Shown here: positions 18,527 to 27,534 of the stretch, one piece after another
Layout: each line of letters opens with the position of its first letter
Numbering within the stretch: position 1 is the first letter of the stretch
Assembly: GCF_003402535.2 (NCBI RefSeq)
Contig: NZ_AP025171.1
Coordinates: 1,116,001-1,180,000, forward strand
Origin: Cupriavidus sp. P-10
GTDB lineage: Bacteria > Pseudomonadota > Gammaproteobacteria > Burkholderiales > Burkholderiaceae
Direction of reading: 5' to 3'
DNA length: 64,000 nucleotides
Translations under genes and position numbers: made by a program
Notes under the pieces: generated by a model
What the model saw: the letters and a program-made list of their open reading frames with translations, nothing else
Told to the model about the DNA's origin: nothing
The model's database searches: none

Positions 18527-19642
18527 ATGAGCCATCTGTTTGAACCTCTCGAAATCGGCAACCTCCGCCTCGCCAACCGCATCATGATTGCGCCGATGTG
18601 CCAGTACTCGGCGCACGACGGCAACGCCGGCGACTGGCACATGATCCACCTCGGCACGCTGGCGCTGTCCGGCGCCGGCATGCTGATCGTGGAAGCGACC
18701 GCGGTCTCGCCGGAAGGGCGCATCACGCCGCAGGACCTGGGCCTGTACTCGGACGACAACGAGGCGGCGCTGGGACGCGTGGTGCAGGCGATGCGCGCGC
18801 ATTCGCCGATCGGCATCGCGATCCAGCTTGGCCATGCCGGGCGCAAGGCCTCGAGCCACGCGCCGTGGGATGGCGGGCAGCAGATCGCGCCGGACGCGCC
18901 CCGCGGCTGGCACGCCGTGGCGCCATCGGCCGTGCCGCATGGCGACGGCGAAGTGCCGCCGGCCGCGCTCGACCGCGCCGGCATGGACAAGGTGCGCGAC
19001 GACTTTGTTGCTGCGGCACTGCGCGCGGCGCGGCTCGGGCTGGACGGCATCGAGATCCATGCCGCGCACGGCTACCTGCTGCACCAGTTCCTGTCGCCGC
19101 TGGCCAACCATCGCGACGACGAATACGGCGGCAGCCTGGAAAACCGCATGCGCTTCCCGATCGAAGTCTTCGACGCGGTGCGCGCCGCGTTTCCCGCGGA
19201 GCGGCCGGTGTGGATGCGCATCTCGGCCACCGACTGGGTGCCGGGCGGATGGGACATCGATGGCACCGTGGCCTTGTCCAGGGCAGTGAAGGCGCGCGGC
19301 TGCGCGGCCATCCACGTCACCACCGGCGGCGTCTCGCCGCAGCAGGCGATCAAGCTCGGCCCAGGCTACCAGGTGCCATACGCACAGCGCGTCAAGGCCG
19401 AAGTCGGGCTGCCGACGATCGCGGTCGGCCTGATCACCGAGCCCGAGCAGGCCGAAGCGATCATCGCCAACCAGGAGGCCGATGCCGTCTCGCTGGCGCG
19501 CGCGATGCTGTACGACCCGCGCTGGCCGTGGCATGCGGCCGCTCGGCTGGGCGCCAGCGTCCATGCGCCGAAGCAGTACTGGCGCTCGCAGCCGCGCGAG
19601 CTGAAGGACCTGTTTGCCGGCGCAGCGTTCGGGATGCGCTAG
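18527..19642 (+). CDS. Old Yellow Enzyme family NADH:flavin oxidoreductase (YqjM-like)
   Basis: A 371-residue FMN-dependent ene-reductase. The N-terminus [10 protein letters not shown] places Cys25 where YqjM-class enzymes have their redox-tuning cysteine. Other landmarks are [29 protein letters not shown] and the closing [21 protein letters not shown]. Such enzymes reduce the C=C bond of alpha,beta-unsaturated carbonyls and some nitro compounds. AAGGAG lies before the start. Together with the nearby TetR and MFS genes it suggests an electrophile-handling neighbourhood. Confidence 0.9.
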   Translation: MSHLFEPLEIGNLRLANRIMIAPMCQYSAHDGNAGDWHMIHLGTLALSGAGMLIVEATAVSPEGRITPQDLGLYSDDNEAALGRVVQAMRAHSPIGIAIQLGHAGRKASSHAPWDGGQQIAPDAPRGWHAVAPSAVPHGDGEVPPAALDRAGMDKVRDDFVAAALRAARLGLDGIEIHAAHGYLLHQFLSPLANHRDDEYGGSLENRMRFPIEVFDAVRAAFPAERPVWMRISATDWVPGGWDIDGTVALSRAVKARGCAAIHVTTGGVSPQQAIKLGPGYQVPYAQRVKAEVGLPTIAVGLITEPEQAEAIIANQEADAVSLARAMLYDPRWPWHAAARLGASVHAPKQYWRSQPRELKDLFAGAAFGMR

Positions 19643-19759
19643 GCCCACGACATGTTCAGGAGATGCCTCTAGGTAGCATGAACGTGTCGATAGGTGCATA
19701 ATCGTGCATGCCCAGCGTACGCTCTTAAGCCGCGATCTGGAACACAAAGGCCGCTGCCA

Positions 19760-21102
19760 ATGCTGCTCGCCCATACGATCGAACTTGTGACCAGCCAGCG
19801 CGAAGTCGATTACTTCGCGAGGGCGGCTGGGTGTGCGCGTTTCGTATGGAACTGGGCGCTGGCAGAATGGAACCGCCAACGCGCAGCCGGCGGTAAGCCG
19901 AGCGCAATGGCGCTGAAGAAGTCCTTTAACGCCATCAAGTATCAACAGTACCCGTGGATGGCCGACATCCATCGTGACGCGCATGCCCAGCCATTCGCTA
20001 ATCTATCCAAGGCTTGGTCGAAATTCTTCTCTGACATTAAGTCGGGGATAAAAGCGCATGCCCCGAGGTTCAAGAAGAAAGGTCAATGCAAGGACGGATT
20101 CTACGTCGCCAATGATAAGGTAAGGTTTGACGGACGGTCGGTTGTGCTGCCATTGATTGGGCGGGTTGCCATGCGGGAGGCGCTGCGGTTCCCCGGGCGA
20201 GTCATTGGCGCCACCGTGAGCCGACGCGCTGATCGTTGGTTCATCTCGGTCCAGGTAGAGGTGGCGGACGACGTGGCGTTCGTCCCTCGCACCGGCAATG
20301 GCGTGGTTGGCGTGGACCTTGGGATCAAATCGGCCGTCACGCTTTCGACGGGGGAAACGTTCGAGGGCCCAAAGCCATTGAAAGCAGCGCTACGGCGCCT
20401 GCGAATCCGGTCTCGACGCCTTTCCCGGAAGGTTGAGATGGCGAAGCCAGGGCGCGCGGCCTTCAGCCGAGATTTCATTGGGCCGCTACGTCCGAACACC
20501 AAACCACAGCCGGCGCGGTCTTCTGGCCAGATCGACAGTGCTGCACGGCTGGCACGCCTGCACGCCTGCACGCCCGCGTCGCTAATATCAGGCAGGATTT
20601 CCTGCACAAGACAACCACCAGGCTATGCCGTGAAAACCAAGCGATTGGCCTGGAGGATCTCAACGTCGGCGGTATGCTCAAGAATGAGCGTCTTGCACGC
20701 TCACTATCAGACATGGGGCTGAGTGTGTTTCGCCGGCAAATGGAATACAAGGCGAAGAAATACGGCACGCACCTTGTGTTTGCCGATCGCTGGTTTCCCT
20801 CGAGTAAGCTGATGTCCTGCTGTGGCCATAAGCTCGACAGGCTTGCGCTTAGCGAGCGTCGTGTCGTGTGCCCGGCCTGCGGCATGAGTCATGACCGCGA
20901 TTACAACGCAGCGATCAACCTTGAACGGCTCGCAACCGAAACTGCGCTACCCGTGGCGAGTGATTCGGCAACGAATCGCACTGCGAGAGGCATGTTGCCA
21001 ATCGCAGGCGGGAAAGTTACGTCCGTCAGAGACGAGGTCGGCCAGCAAGGAGCCACGGGGCGGGAAGGAAACGGCGCGCACATTTGCGCACGTTTTTCAT
21101 AG
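19760..21102 (+). pseudogene. tnpB: IS200/IS605-type tnpB, frameshifted
   Basis: A degenerate TnpB, an RNA-guided RuvC nuclease of IS200/IS605-type elements. Frame 1 (from 19760) carries the N-terminal domain and the first RuvC aspartate in VGVDLGIKSA. The rest, in another frame, carries ANIRQDFLHKTTTRLC, the RuvC glutamate in IGLEDLNVGG, the zinc finger (SCCGHK, then CPACG) and the last aspartate in HDRDYNAAIN, and ends with the usual GGKVTSVRDEVGQQ tail. The break is an 8-bp tandem duplication: GCACGCCT at 20552-20559 and 20560-20567, then a near-copy at 20568-20575. Removing 8 bp restores a 444-codon frame. No tnpA is present and the element ends are not visible; it lies between 19643 and 21114. 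Confidence 0.88.
20552..20575 (+). repeat. 8-bp tandem repeat causing the tnpB frameshift
   Basis: Three consecutive 8-bp units (GCACGCCT, GCACGCCT, GCACGCCC). The expected coding sequence LARLHARVANIRQ needs only two units, so one was probably added by replication slippage. Confidence 0.8.
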
Positions 21103-21114
21103 CAGGGTAGTGCC

Positions 21115-21537
21115 ATGAAGCCTCGCATCACACTCGTCACGCTGGGCGTCGACGACCTGGAGCGCGCCGTGCGCTTCTATCGCGACGGTTTGGGATTGTC
21201 GACACCCGGCATTGTCGGCCAGCAGTTCGAGCACGGCGCGGTCGCGTTCTTCGACCTGCAGTCCGGGCTGAAGCTGGCGCTGTGGCCGCGCACGAGCCTG
21301 GCACACGATGCCGGCCTGACCATGACACCGCGGGCGTCCACCGATTTTTCGCTGGCCCACAACGTTGGCGACAAGACGGAAGTCGATGCCGTGATGGCGC
21401 AGGCACTCGCAGCGGGCGCCACCGAGGTCAAGCCGGCGCAGGACACGTTCTGGGGCGGTTATGCCGGCTATTTCCAGGATCCCGACGGACACCTGTGGGA
21501 GGTCGCCTGGAACCCGGAAATGCCGCCTGCCAGCTGA
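21115..21537 (+). CDS. VOC (glyoxalase/bleomycin-resistance fold) family protein
   Basis: A 140-residue protein of the vicinal-oxygen-chelate superfamily, with two beta-alpha-beta-beta-beta units. Landmarks are ITLVTLGVDDLERAVRFYRDGLGL, FFDLQSGLKLALWPR, and YFQDPDGHLWEVAWNPE, where the final Glu is in the usual metal-ligand position. Function within this superfamily ranges from dioxygenases to resistance proteins, so no specific reaction can be given. Its start lies 12 bp after the broken tnpB, which may have separated it from the reductase gene upstream. Confidence 0.85.
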   Translation: MKPRITLVTLGVDDLERAVRFYRDGLGLSTPGIVGQQFEHGAVAFFDLQSGLKLALWPRTSLAHDAGLTMTPRASTDFSLAHNVGDKTEVDAVMAQALAAGATEVKPAQDTFWGGYAGYFQDPDGHLWEVAWNPEMPPAS

Positions 21538-21554
21538 TTTGCCACGACTCCTTG

Positions 21555-21590
21555 TTGCGGCGCCGCACCAGCCGTGGTGCGGCGCCGCAA
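21555..21590 (+). terminator. 16-bp perfect hairpin after the VOC gene
   Basis: TTGCGGCGCCGCACCA and TGGTGCGGCGCCGCAA pair perfectly around the loop GCCG, 17 bp after the VOC stop. There is no T-run, so termination efficiency is uncertain, but the stem is the longest in this part of the window. Confidence 0.6.
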
Positions 21591-21751
21591 AGGGATTTCC
21601 ATGATTGCCACGACCCCGCGAACTCCCGACTATCCTTGTAGACAGCCATAGCATGTCGGCGGAGCGCCCCCCCACGCATTGCCTTTGCATCACGCTTCGT
21701 CGGCAGACCACCGAAGTAAAGCAATAAGAACAAATGGCAAGGGAGACATCC

Positions 21752-21919
21752 ATGCAAGTCTATGACAGCCTGCTGTATGTGACTGCGATGGTGCTGGTGT
21801 GCTTGTATGTGTACCTGGGCGTGCTGTCGCGCAGCGCCGCGATTCGCCTGGGTTCACCGGCGATCGTGGCGGGACTGGTGCTCGCCTATTCGCTGTCCCC
21901 GCTGCATTCGGGCGGCTGA
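21752..21919 (+). CDS. Small membrane protein, unknown function
   Basis: A 55-residue protein with two hydrophobic segments, about residues 7-22 (LYVTAMVLVCLYVYLGV) and 31-46 (GSPAIVAGLVLAYSLSP). GGGAGA lies 5 bp before the ATG at 21752, which is why this start is preferred to one six codons upstream. It lies tail-to-tail with the sensor kinase gene. No family is recognised. Confidence 0.6.
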   Translation: MQVYDSLLYVTAMVLVCLYVYLGVLSRSAAIRLGSPAIVAGLVLAYSLSPLHSGG

Positions 21920-21963
21920 CGCCCGCAGCGGTGCGCGGCCTTCCTTGATGCGGAAGGGCCGTC

Positions 21964-23820
21964 CTACTCAGCCTCGGCCTGAGTCTGGCCGTGGTGTGTC
22001 TCGCCCTGCGTCTGCCGCGCTGGCGCCTCGCGCAGCAGCGTGTCGATCGCTGCGTGCAATTCCTGCGGAACCACTGGCTTGTGCAGCAGCAAGGTGCCGG
22101 TTGCATGCGCGCTGCGCAGCCGGTCCGCCGCCGTATCGCCTGTGATGATGATCGCCGGCACATGGTGGCCCACCTGCTGCCGGATCGCGTCCAGCGCTTC
22201 CTGGCCGGTGCGGTGGCCGCGCAGGCGGTAGTCCGCAAGCACCAATGCGGGTTGAAAGGCCGCAAGCATGGCCAGTGCCTCGTCCTCGGATTCGGCCGTG
22301 CGGCACTCGCATTGCCATGCGCCCAGCAACTCCGACATGGCAGTGCGGATCGCTTCGTCATCGTCGATCACCAGTACGCGCAACCCGTCCAGGCCACGAG
22401 GCGCGAGGGGCCGTGGTACGTTTTCCGGCGTGCTCCAGGCCAGTGGCATGCTGAAGCGGAACACAGACCCGCGCCCGGGGCGCGAGCCCAGCGTCACGCG
22501 CGTGCGGATCGTGCGCGCCAGCCCGTCGACGATGGCCAGGCCCAGCCCCAGCCCCTTGCGCTGGTCGCGCTCCGGATTGCCGAGCTGGTGGAACTCGCGG
22601 AAGATCTCGCGATGCTGCGCGGCAGGGATGCCGATGCCGGTGTCCCACACCTCGATCACGGCATGCAGCCGGCGCCGGCGGCAGGCCACCAGCACGCCGC
22701 CGTGCCGGGTATAGCGGATCGCATTGGCGATCAGGTTGCGCAGCACCAGTTCGACCAGCGTGGGATCGCCATATAGCGTCGTGGTGGTATCGCGCGTGCG
22801 GTACACCAGCCCGCGCGCATCGGCCTGTGGCGCGAATTCGTTCTCCAGCTTGTGCAGCAGCGGCTGCAGGCGGAACGGCCGCAGCCGCGGCGTGATGACC
22901 CCGGCTTCGAGCTTGGAAAAGTCGAGCAGCGAGTTCAGCATCTCGCGCGCGGCGCCGGACGACGCCTCGATATGCGCCAGCAACTGGCGCTGGCGCGCAT
23001 CCAGCGCGGTGCGGCCCAGCGACACCAGGAACAGCCCCATCGCATGCAGCGGCTGGCGCAGGTCATGACTGGCCGAGGCCAGGAACACCGACTTGGCGCG
23101 GCTCGCTTCCTCGGCCGCGTGCTGCGCCGCCTCGGCGCGCGCGGTCTGCTCGCGCAGCTGTGAAATCAGCTCGACATTCTCGAAGCGCAGCGCGATCGAA
23201 TGCCGCGCCACGCGCGAATAGTTGCGCGCGAACATGATCAGCACGAACAGGTACAGCGGCGTGCCGAGGAACATCGGCAGGTATTCGATATCGCCGGTGG
23301 CCAGGAAGGCAATCCAGACCGGCACGATCGACGGGACAAAGAAGCCGATCGCCACCGGCAGGCAGGCGGAGAATACCGCCAGCGCTGCCGCGCTCATGCC
23401 GGCGATCAGCGACAGCACGCAGATCACCACCGCCGGCGTGCGCACGTCCAGGTACAACCACGCCACCCATCCCCACAGCGCGCCGATCAGCGCGAGCATG
23501 GCGGTCATGCCGCGCGCATAGCGGTACGCGCCGGATTCGGTCAGCCGCGCGGGCAACGCCAGCCGCCCGAAGTACGCCACCGCGCAGGCCGCTGCCATGG
23601 CGCAGGCCCAGGGCAGGGCGCCGGGGCGGTCGCCCGACAGCGTCAGGCCCGCGGCGAGGATAAAGGCCGCCAGCGAGCAGCCCAGCATGGCGATGCCGAA
23701 GCTCTGGTCGATCAGCTCCATCTGCGCGGCCAGCAGCCGGGGCGCATCGAAGCGCGGCAGCAGCCGCAGGCCTTGAGGGCAATCTTCCCTTACGCGCGGC
23801 GGCGCCTTGTCCGCGCTCAT
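21964..23820 (-). CDS. Hybrid sensor histidine kinase/response regulator
   Basis: A 618-residue membrane-bound hybrid kinase. About six hydrophobic segments lie in residues 40-200, followed by a short coiled coil (about 215-245). The dimerisation domain carries the phosphorylatable His252 in SASHDLRQPLHAMG. The ATPase domain has the N-box RNLIANAIRYT (361-371) and G-box DTGIGIP (393-399). The C-terminal receiver domain (about 482-600) has acidic DDDE (486-489) and the acceptor Asp530 in LVLADYRLRG. The start overlaps the upstream regulator gene as ATGA. Signal unknown; the membrane part resembles kinases without a large periplasmic sensor. Confidence 0.93.
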   Translation of the reverse strand: MSADKAPPRVREDCPQGLRLLPRFDAPRLLAAQMELIDQSFGIAMLGCSLAAFILAAGLTLSGDRPGALPWACAMAAACAVAYFGRLALPARLTESGAYRYARGMTAMLALIGALWGWVAWLYLDVRTPAVVICVLSLIAGMSAAALAVFSACLPVAIGFFVPSIVPVWIAFLATGDIEYLPMFLGTPLYLFVLIMFARNYSRVARHSIALRFENVELISQLREQTARAEAAQHAAEEASRAKSVFLASASHDLRQPLHAMGLFLVSLGRTALDARQRQLLAHIEASSGAAREMLNSLLDFSKLEAGVITPRLRPFRLQPLLHKLENEFAPQADARGLVYRTRDTTTTLYGDPTLVELVLRNLIANAIRYTRHGGVLVACRRRRLHAVIEVWDTGIGIPAAQHREIFREFHQLGNPERDQRKGLGLGLAIVDGLARTIRTRVTLGSRPGRGSVFRFSMPLAWSTPENVPRPLAPRGLDGLRVLVIDDDEAIRTAMSELLGAWQCECRTAESEDEALAMLAAFQPALVLADYRLRGHRTGQEALDAIRQQVGHHVPAIIITGDTAADRLRSAHATGTLLLHKPVVPQELHAAIDTLLREAPARQTQGETHHGQTQAEAE

Positions 23821-24455
23821 CGCGCCGCCTGCACCAGCCCGCGGCGCTGCGCTTCCAGGATGGCTTCGACACGGCTGACCACGCCGAGGTGGTCGAGGAT
23901 GGCGGCCACGTGGACGCGCACGGTGTTTTCGGACAGGCCCATATGGTAGGCAATGACCTTGTTCGAGCGGCCCAGCGTCAACTGGTGCAGCACCTCCAGC
24001 TGGCGCGGCGTCAGTGCGCTGGCAGCATACGGTGCCTGCGCGACGGCCCGGCCGGCGGTATTGGCGTCATCGGAGAAATGGGTGCCGCCGGTCAGGCAGC
24101 AGGCGATCGCTTCCTCGATCTCGCGCGCATCGGCTGACTTGGGCAGGAAGCCGGCGATCTCGCGCCGGACATCGGCCGGAATGATTTCAAGGCCGGAGGT
24201 GCCGGACACGATCAGGATGCGCGCCGCCGGGAAATGCCGGCGCAGCACCTTGACGCCCTCGATGCCGTTCAGTCCGGGCATCTGGATATCGAGCAGCAGG
24301 ATATCGACCACGGCGCCGCCGTGATCCTGTACCGCCTGCATCACGGATCCCGCTTCGATGATCTGCCCGACGCTCGGGCTGTCGGCCAGGACCAGGCGCA
24401 GGCCGGTGCGGAACAGGGTGTGGTCGTCGATCAGCAGCAGGCGGGCTTGTGGCAT
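23817..24455 (-). CDS. NarL/LuxR-type response regulator
   Basis: A 212-residue response regulator: receiver domain in residues 1-120 with Asp10/Asp11 and acceptor Asp56 (LLLDIQMPG), then a LuxR-type helix-turn-helix at about 148-205 (LTPRQLEVLHQLTLGRSNKVIAYHM, then SENTVRVHVAAIL). The start at 24455 is where the receiver begins; the frame runs 35 codons further upstream without domain support. The gene overlaps the hybrid kinase gene by 4 bp, so the two form one operon and probably a phosphorelay. Confidence 0.92.
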   Translation of the reverse strand: MPQARLLLIDDHTLFRTGLRLVLADSPSVGQIIEAGSVMQAVQDHGGAVVDILLLDIQMPGLNGIEGVKVLRRHFPAARILIVSGTSGLEIIPADVRREIAGFLPKSADAREIEEAIACCLTGGTHFSDDANTAGRAVAQAPYAASALTPRQLEVLHQLTLGRSNKVIAYHMGLSENTVRVHVAAILDHLGVVSRVEAILEAQRRGLVQAAR

Positions 24456-24668
24456 TGGGGGCAGGGCACCGCGTATGGCCGGTGCAGGACAGTGGATGCC
24501 GTCGCAGCCGGCACGGGGCGACAGGTATTGGACAAGAATCCGCCGCGCTTGTCCATGCAACAGACGCGTGAGCGCGACTAGTCCGGAAAGATTATTGGCC
24601 GTGCGCGCCGTCAGTGCGAAGATCCTCGGCGTGGACAGTTCCGCGACGTGTCCACAACCACTTTTCGT

Positions 24669-24701
24669 TACCCACTACCACCCGGCTGTGGGTATTTTTT
24701 T
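24669..24701 (+). terminator. Plus-strand Rho-independent terminator without an obvious gene
   Basis: TACCCAC (24669-24675) pairs with GTGGGTA (24688-24694), followed directly by seven T. It would stop plus-strand transcripts, but no plus-strand gene lies just upstream, so it may end a small RNA or an antisense transcript. Confidence 0.6.
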
Positions 24702-24719
24702 GCCTGCGCGGTGCAATGG

Positions 24720-24758
24720 GCAAAGAAAAAGGCCGGCGTCGCGGGGCGGCGCCGGCCT
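24720..24758 (-). terminator. Rho-independent terminator of the lipoprotein gene
   Basis: On the minus strand AGGCCGGCG and CGCCGGCCT (24750-24758 and 24730-24738) form a perfect 9-bp stem followed by TTTTTCTTTG, about 45 bp after the stop of the lipoprotein gene. Confidence 0.8.
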
Positions 24759-24803
24759 GGAGCGTCTCCGGACAACATTTGTCCGGATTCGCCATGCAGT
24801 CAA

Positions 24804-26468
24804 TTACGGACGATTGACCGAGATGCTGTAGAAGTTGGCGTTGTTCACGCCGATCGACACGTTCACGCCGGTGTTGCCCAGCACCATCGCGATCGACTCG
24901 GATGCGGCGGTGCTCGGTTCGCGATAGCGCAGGCCAGGCGCCGGGACGTTCTGCTTCCAGCTGTCCAGGCGGCCGTCTTCGACGCGCTTGCGGGTATAGA
25001 TGCCGGTTTGCGTGTCGGCCGATTCCACCACCGTGCTCCACTTCTCCGTACCGGTGAAGTTCAGCACAGGCGTGCCACCGCCCAGGGGCGGCAGGTACAT
25101 CACCGCGTTATCCCAATAGGCGTTGCTGGTGCCGACTACCGGCAGCGCGCGGTCGGCCTGCTTGTTGAAGACCATGAAACCGTCTTCATGCGGGATTACC
25201 GCCATCACCTGGCCGTCGGTGCCCTTGAACGTGTAGACGGGCTGCGCGGTGGCATAGAGGTCGTTGAAGCCGAAGATGCCGTCGCCGATTGCGGAGAAGG
25301 TCGGCAGCTCGGCTGCCGGCCAGCTTTCGCAGCTGTTGAGGCCCGTGCAGTCGGCGCCCGCGGTCGCCTTGCCGGCGGCATCCAGGCTCAGCGTGACGCG
25401 GCTCGGCTTGAGTGGCGAGCTGGCGTCCTCGCGCTCGTAGCCAAGGCCGTTCCAGTTGCCGGCGAGGTCGGCCAGGGTCAGGGACTGGGCAGGAATCAGC
25501 ATGCCCACCGCCACGCTGCTCGTGGCCACTGCCGGTACAACCAGGCCAACGCCGGACTTCGACATCAGCACAGTCGACGCACTGCCGCCTGACGCCACGG
25601 TGAAGCGGCAGGCTTCGGCGGCATCCGGGGTCAGCGTCAGCGACGGGCCGGAGGTCGCATCGGCGCCGAAGCTGGACTTCTGGGTGATCGTCAGCGCGCT
25701 GGCGTCGACCTCGGCAATCGTGCCGGACGGATAGCTCAGGCCCACCAGGTGGTACTTGCCCGTGCGCAGCCCCGCGCAGCTAGCCGCCGCCGGTTGCAGT
25801 GCCGTCTGGACCGCCGTTGCGCCCGCATTGGAAGCCACCGCCGATGACAGCTCGTCGAGCGTGGTCTTCGACGATTCCAGCCGCTCGCCGAGCTGGTCGA
25901 GCAGCTTGTCCTGCGCGTTGCCCGCATTGTTGCCGTTGGCCGCCACCAGCGCGCCCTTGAGCGGGTCGACGCCGGTCAGGTCGACCACGCCGGTCAGCAC
26001 CAGCTTCACTGCCTCGGTGGCCGTGCTCAGGCCGCTGGGGGTCAGCCTGGCTTGGGCGCTGGCGTCGAACTGGTTGAAGAAGGCGTCGGTGTCGCCCTGT
26101 GCCAGCGAGGCGGTGATCAGCTCGGTCAGCGGCGTGATGTTGGCCGTGGCGGTGGTGCCGCTGCCGACTTCCACGACCGAATGCAGCGTGGTGCCGTCCG
26201 GCGTCGTGACGCTCAGCACGCACGGGCGCGTGGCGTTCGGGATATCGATGGTGAAGGTGCCGTCCGCCGCGGTGGTGGCGGTGCCGCTGCCCGATGCGCA
26301 CTTGGCCTGCACGCTGGCATTGCCCAGCGCTGCACCCACTGCGGCGGTGCCGCTGATCTTGGTGGTGGCCGGCGCCGAAGCCGCCGGAGCCTGGCTATCT
26401 CCTCCACCGCCGCATGCCGTCAGCACTGCAGCAGCCAGACCCGTCAGAAACAAGTTTGTGGTTTTCAT
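24804..26468 (-). CDS. Lipoprotein of unknown function
   Basis: A 554-residue exported lipoprotein: signal peptide MKTTNLFLTGLAAAVLTAC with lipobox LTAC, so Cys19 is lipidated, followed by GGGGDS. Residues about 38-110 look like a small beta-sandwich of the carboxypeptidase-regulatory type (GTAAVGAALGNASVQAKC, DGTFTIDIPN). The remainder is rich in beta-type sequence with repeated aromatic and glycine positions (GNWNGLGYERED, GIFGFNDLYATAQPVYTFKG). No catalytic motif is recognised. It is a single-gene unit with its own terminator. Confidence 0.8.
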   Translation of the reverse strand: MKTTNLFLTGLAAAVLTACGGGGDSQAPAASAPATTKISGTAAVGAALGNASVQAKCASGSGTATTAADGTFTIDIPNATRPCVLSVTTPDGTTLHSVVEVGSGTTATANITPLTELITASLAQGDTDAFFNQFDASAQARLTPSGLSTATEAVKLVLTGVVDLTGVDPLKGALVAANGNNAGNAQDKLLDQLGERLESSKTTLDELSSAVASNAGATAVQTALQPAAASCAGLRTGKYHLVGLSYPSGTIAEVDASALTITQKSSFGADATSGPSLTLTPDAAEACRFTVASGGSASTVLMSKSGVGLVVPAVATSSVAVGMLIPAQSLTLADLAGNWNGLGYEREDASSPLKPSRVTLSLDAAGKATAGADCTGLNSCESWPAAELPTFSAIGDGIFGFNDLYATAQPVYTFKGTDGQVMAVIPHEDGFMVFNKQADRALPVVGTSNAYWDNAVMYLPPLGGGTPVLNFTGTEKWSTVVESADTQTGIYTRKRVEDGRLDSWKQNVPAPGLRYREPSTAASESIAMVLGNTGVNVSIGVNNANFYSISVNRP

Positions 26469-26673
26469 CCCTGTATTTGCTTTGTGTGATTCTAGTTATG
26501 GCAGGGATTGCGCTGGTCGACCCGTGGCTCACGCGAGCCCTGCCAACAGGGTGGCTGGCCCGCCCTGCGGGCGCGAGTGTGCGCGAACGGCGGGGTGCAA
26601 GGTAACCCGTGTTCTGGTGATTGACACACAAATAAGACATGTGGCTGGCAGCCGGCGCCGCCAACCTCGGCGG

Positions 26674-27378
26674 CTACAGCTCTGACAGCCCGTAGCTGCG
26701 CAACCGCGGCAGGTCGGTCACGCGGATGCTCTGGTAGGACAGGTGAACCATGCCGGCCTCGGCCAGCCGGCGCAGCGCCTGGTTGACGCGTTGCCGTGAC
26801 AGCCCGGTAAGCAGGCCAATTTCTTCCTGCGACAGCTCCAGCACGGGGCTGGTGCGCGGATACAGGTCGGGATGGAACAACTGTGCGATCGCCTGCGCCA
26901 CGCGCGCATCGGCACCGAGCAGGCGGTCGTTCTGCACCGTGGCGATGAACTGGCCCATGCGCTCGTTGAGCTGGCGTACGACAAAGCTTGCAAACGGCAG
27001 GCTCTGCGCCAGCAGCGTGTTGAAGACCGGCTCGGGCACCAGCAGCACCTGCGAATCGCGGATGGCGATCACGTCGTAGCGGCGGTCTTCGCGCTTGATC
27101 ACGCTGCCTTCGCCGCACCAGCCGCCGGCCGGCACGCCGGAAAAAGTGCAGCCGCGCCCGTCCGGCGTGTACACCGCCAGCTTGATCAGGCCGCTGTCGA
27201 CCCCGATCCAGTAGCGCGATGGCTCGCCGCGCCGGGCAATGAAGGCGCCCGCGGCAAAGGCCTGCAGCAGCGTTTCGCGCGCGGCCAGCGCCTGGTGTTC
27301 AGCCGCCAGCGCGGCGTACCACGCATGGCTGGCCAGCGTGCTTTCCGGGGCGCGGGCAGGGTTCTGGGATGCGGTCAT
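26674..27378 (-). CDS. Crp/Fnr family transcriptional regulator
   Basis: A 234-residue regulator with an N-terminal cyclic-nucleotide-binding-type beta barrel (about residues 35-135, FIARRGEPSRYWIGVDSGLIKLAVY) and a C-terminal winged helix (about 165-225) with recognition region LSQEEIGLLTGLSRQRVNQALRRL. No Fnr-type cysteine cluster is present, so an iron-sulfur cofactor is unlikely. It is divergent from the acyl-CoA synthetase gene across 156 bp and may control it. Confidence 0.9.
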   Translation of the reverse strand: MTASQNPARAPESTLASHAWYAALAAEHQALAARETLLQAFAAGAFIARRGEPSRYWIGVDSGLIKLAVYTPDGRGCTFSGVPAGGWCGEGSVIKREDRRYDVIAIRDSQVLLVPEPVFNTLLAQSLPFASFVVRQLNERMGQFIATVQNDRLLGADARVAQAIAQLFHPDLYPRTSPVLELSQEEIGLLTGLSRQRVNQALRRLAEAGMVHLSYQSIRVTDLPRLRSYGLSEL

Positions 27379-27534
27379 GACATCGGCGCGAGCGGCTGCG
27401 CGGCACTTTGTAAGATTTGCGTAAGCCTTGGCTGGCGCGGGTTTGCGGGGAGTTTGTCATCCGGACGACAGTGCGCCGGGCGTGTGCGATGATAGCCTTG
27501 CCCCAGAAAAAGTGCGACAAGCGGAGACACAGCA

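Larger units (their letters stand above)
24456..24803. other. Intergenic region with several inverted repeats, no gene seen
   Basis: This 348-bp gap between the regulator start and the lipoprotein stop has no convincing gene. It holds three GGACA/TGTCC-type inverted repeats: GGACAAG 24530-24536 with CTTGTCC 24548-24554; GTGGACA 24631-24637 with TGTCCAC 24649-24655; CCGGACAA 24768-24775 with TTGTCCGG 24779-24786. It also holds two terminators of opposite orientation. Confidence 0.7.

Noticed and set aside
16619..19984. A 1121-codon open frame on the minus strand
   Set aside because: It is antisense to the TetR, MFS and ene-reductase genes, rich in Arg, Ala and His, and has no recognisable domain; it is a by-product of high GC content.
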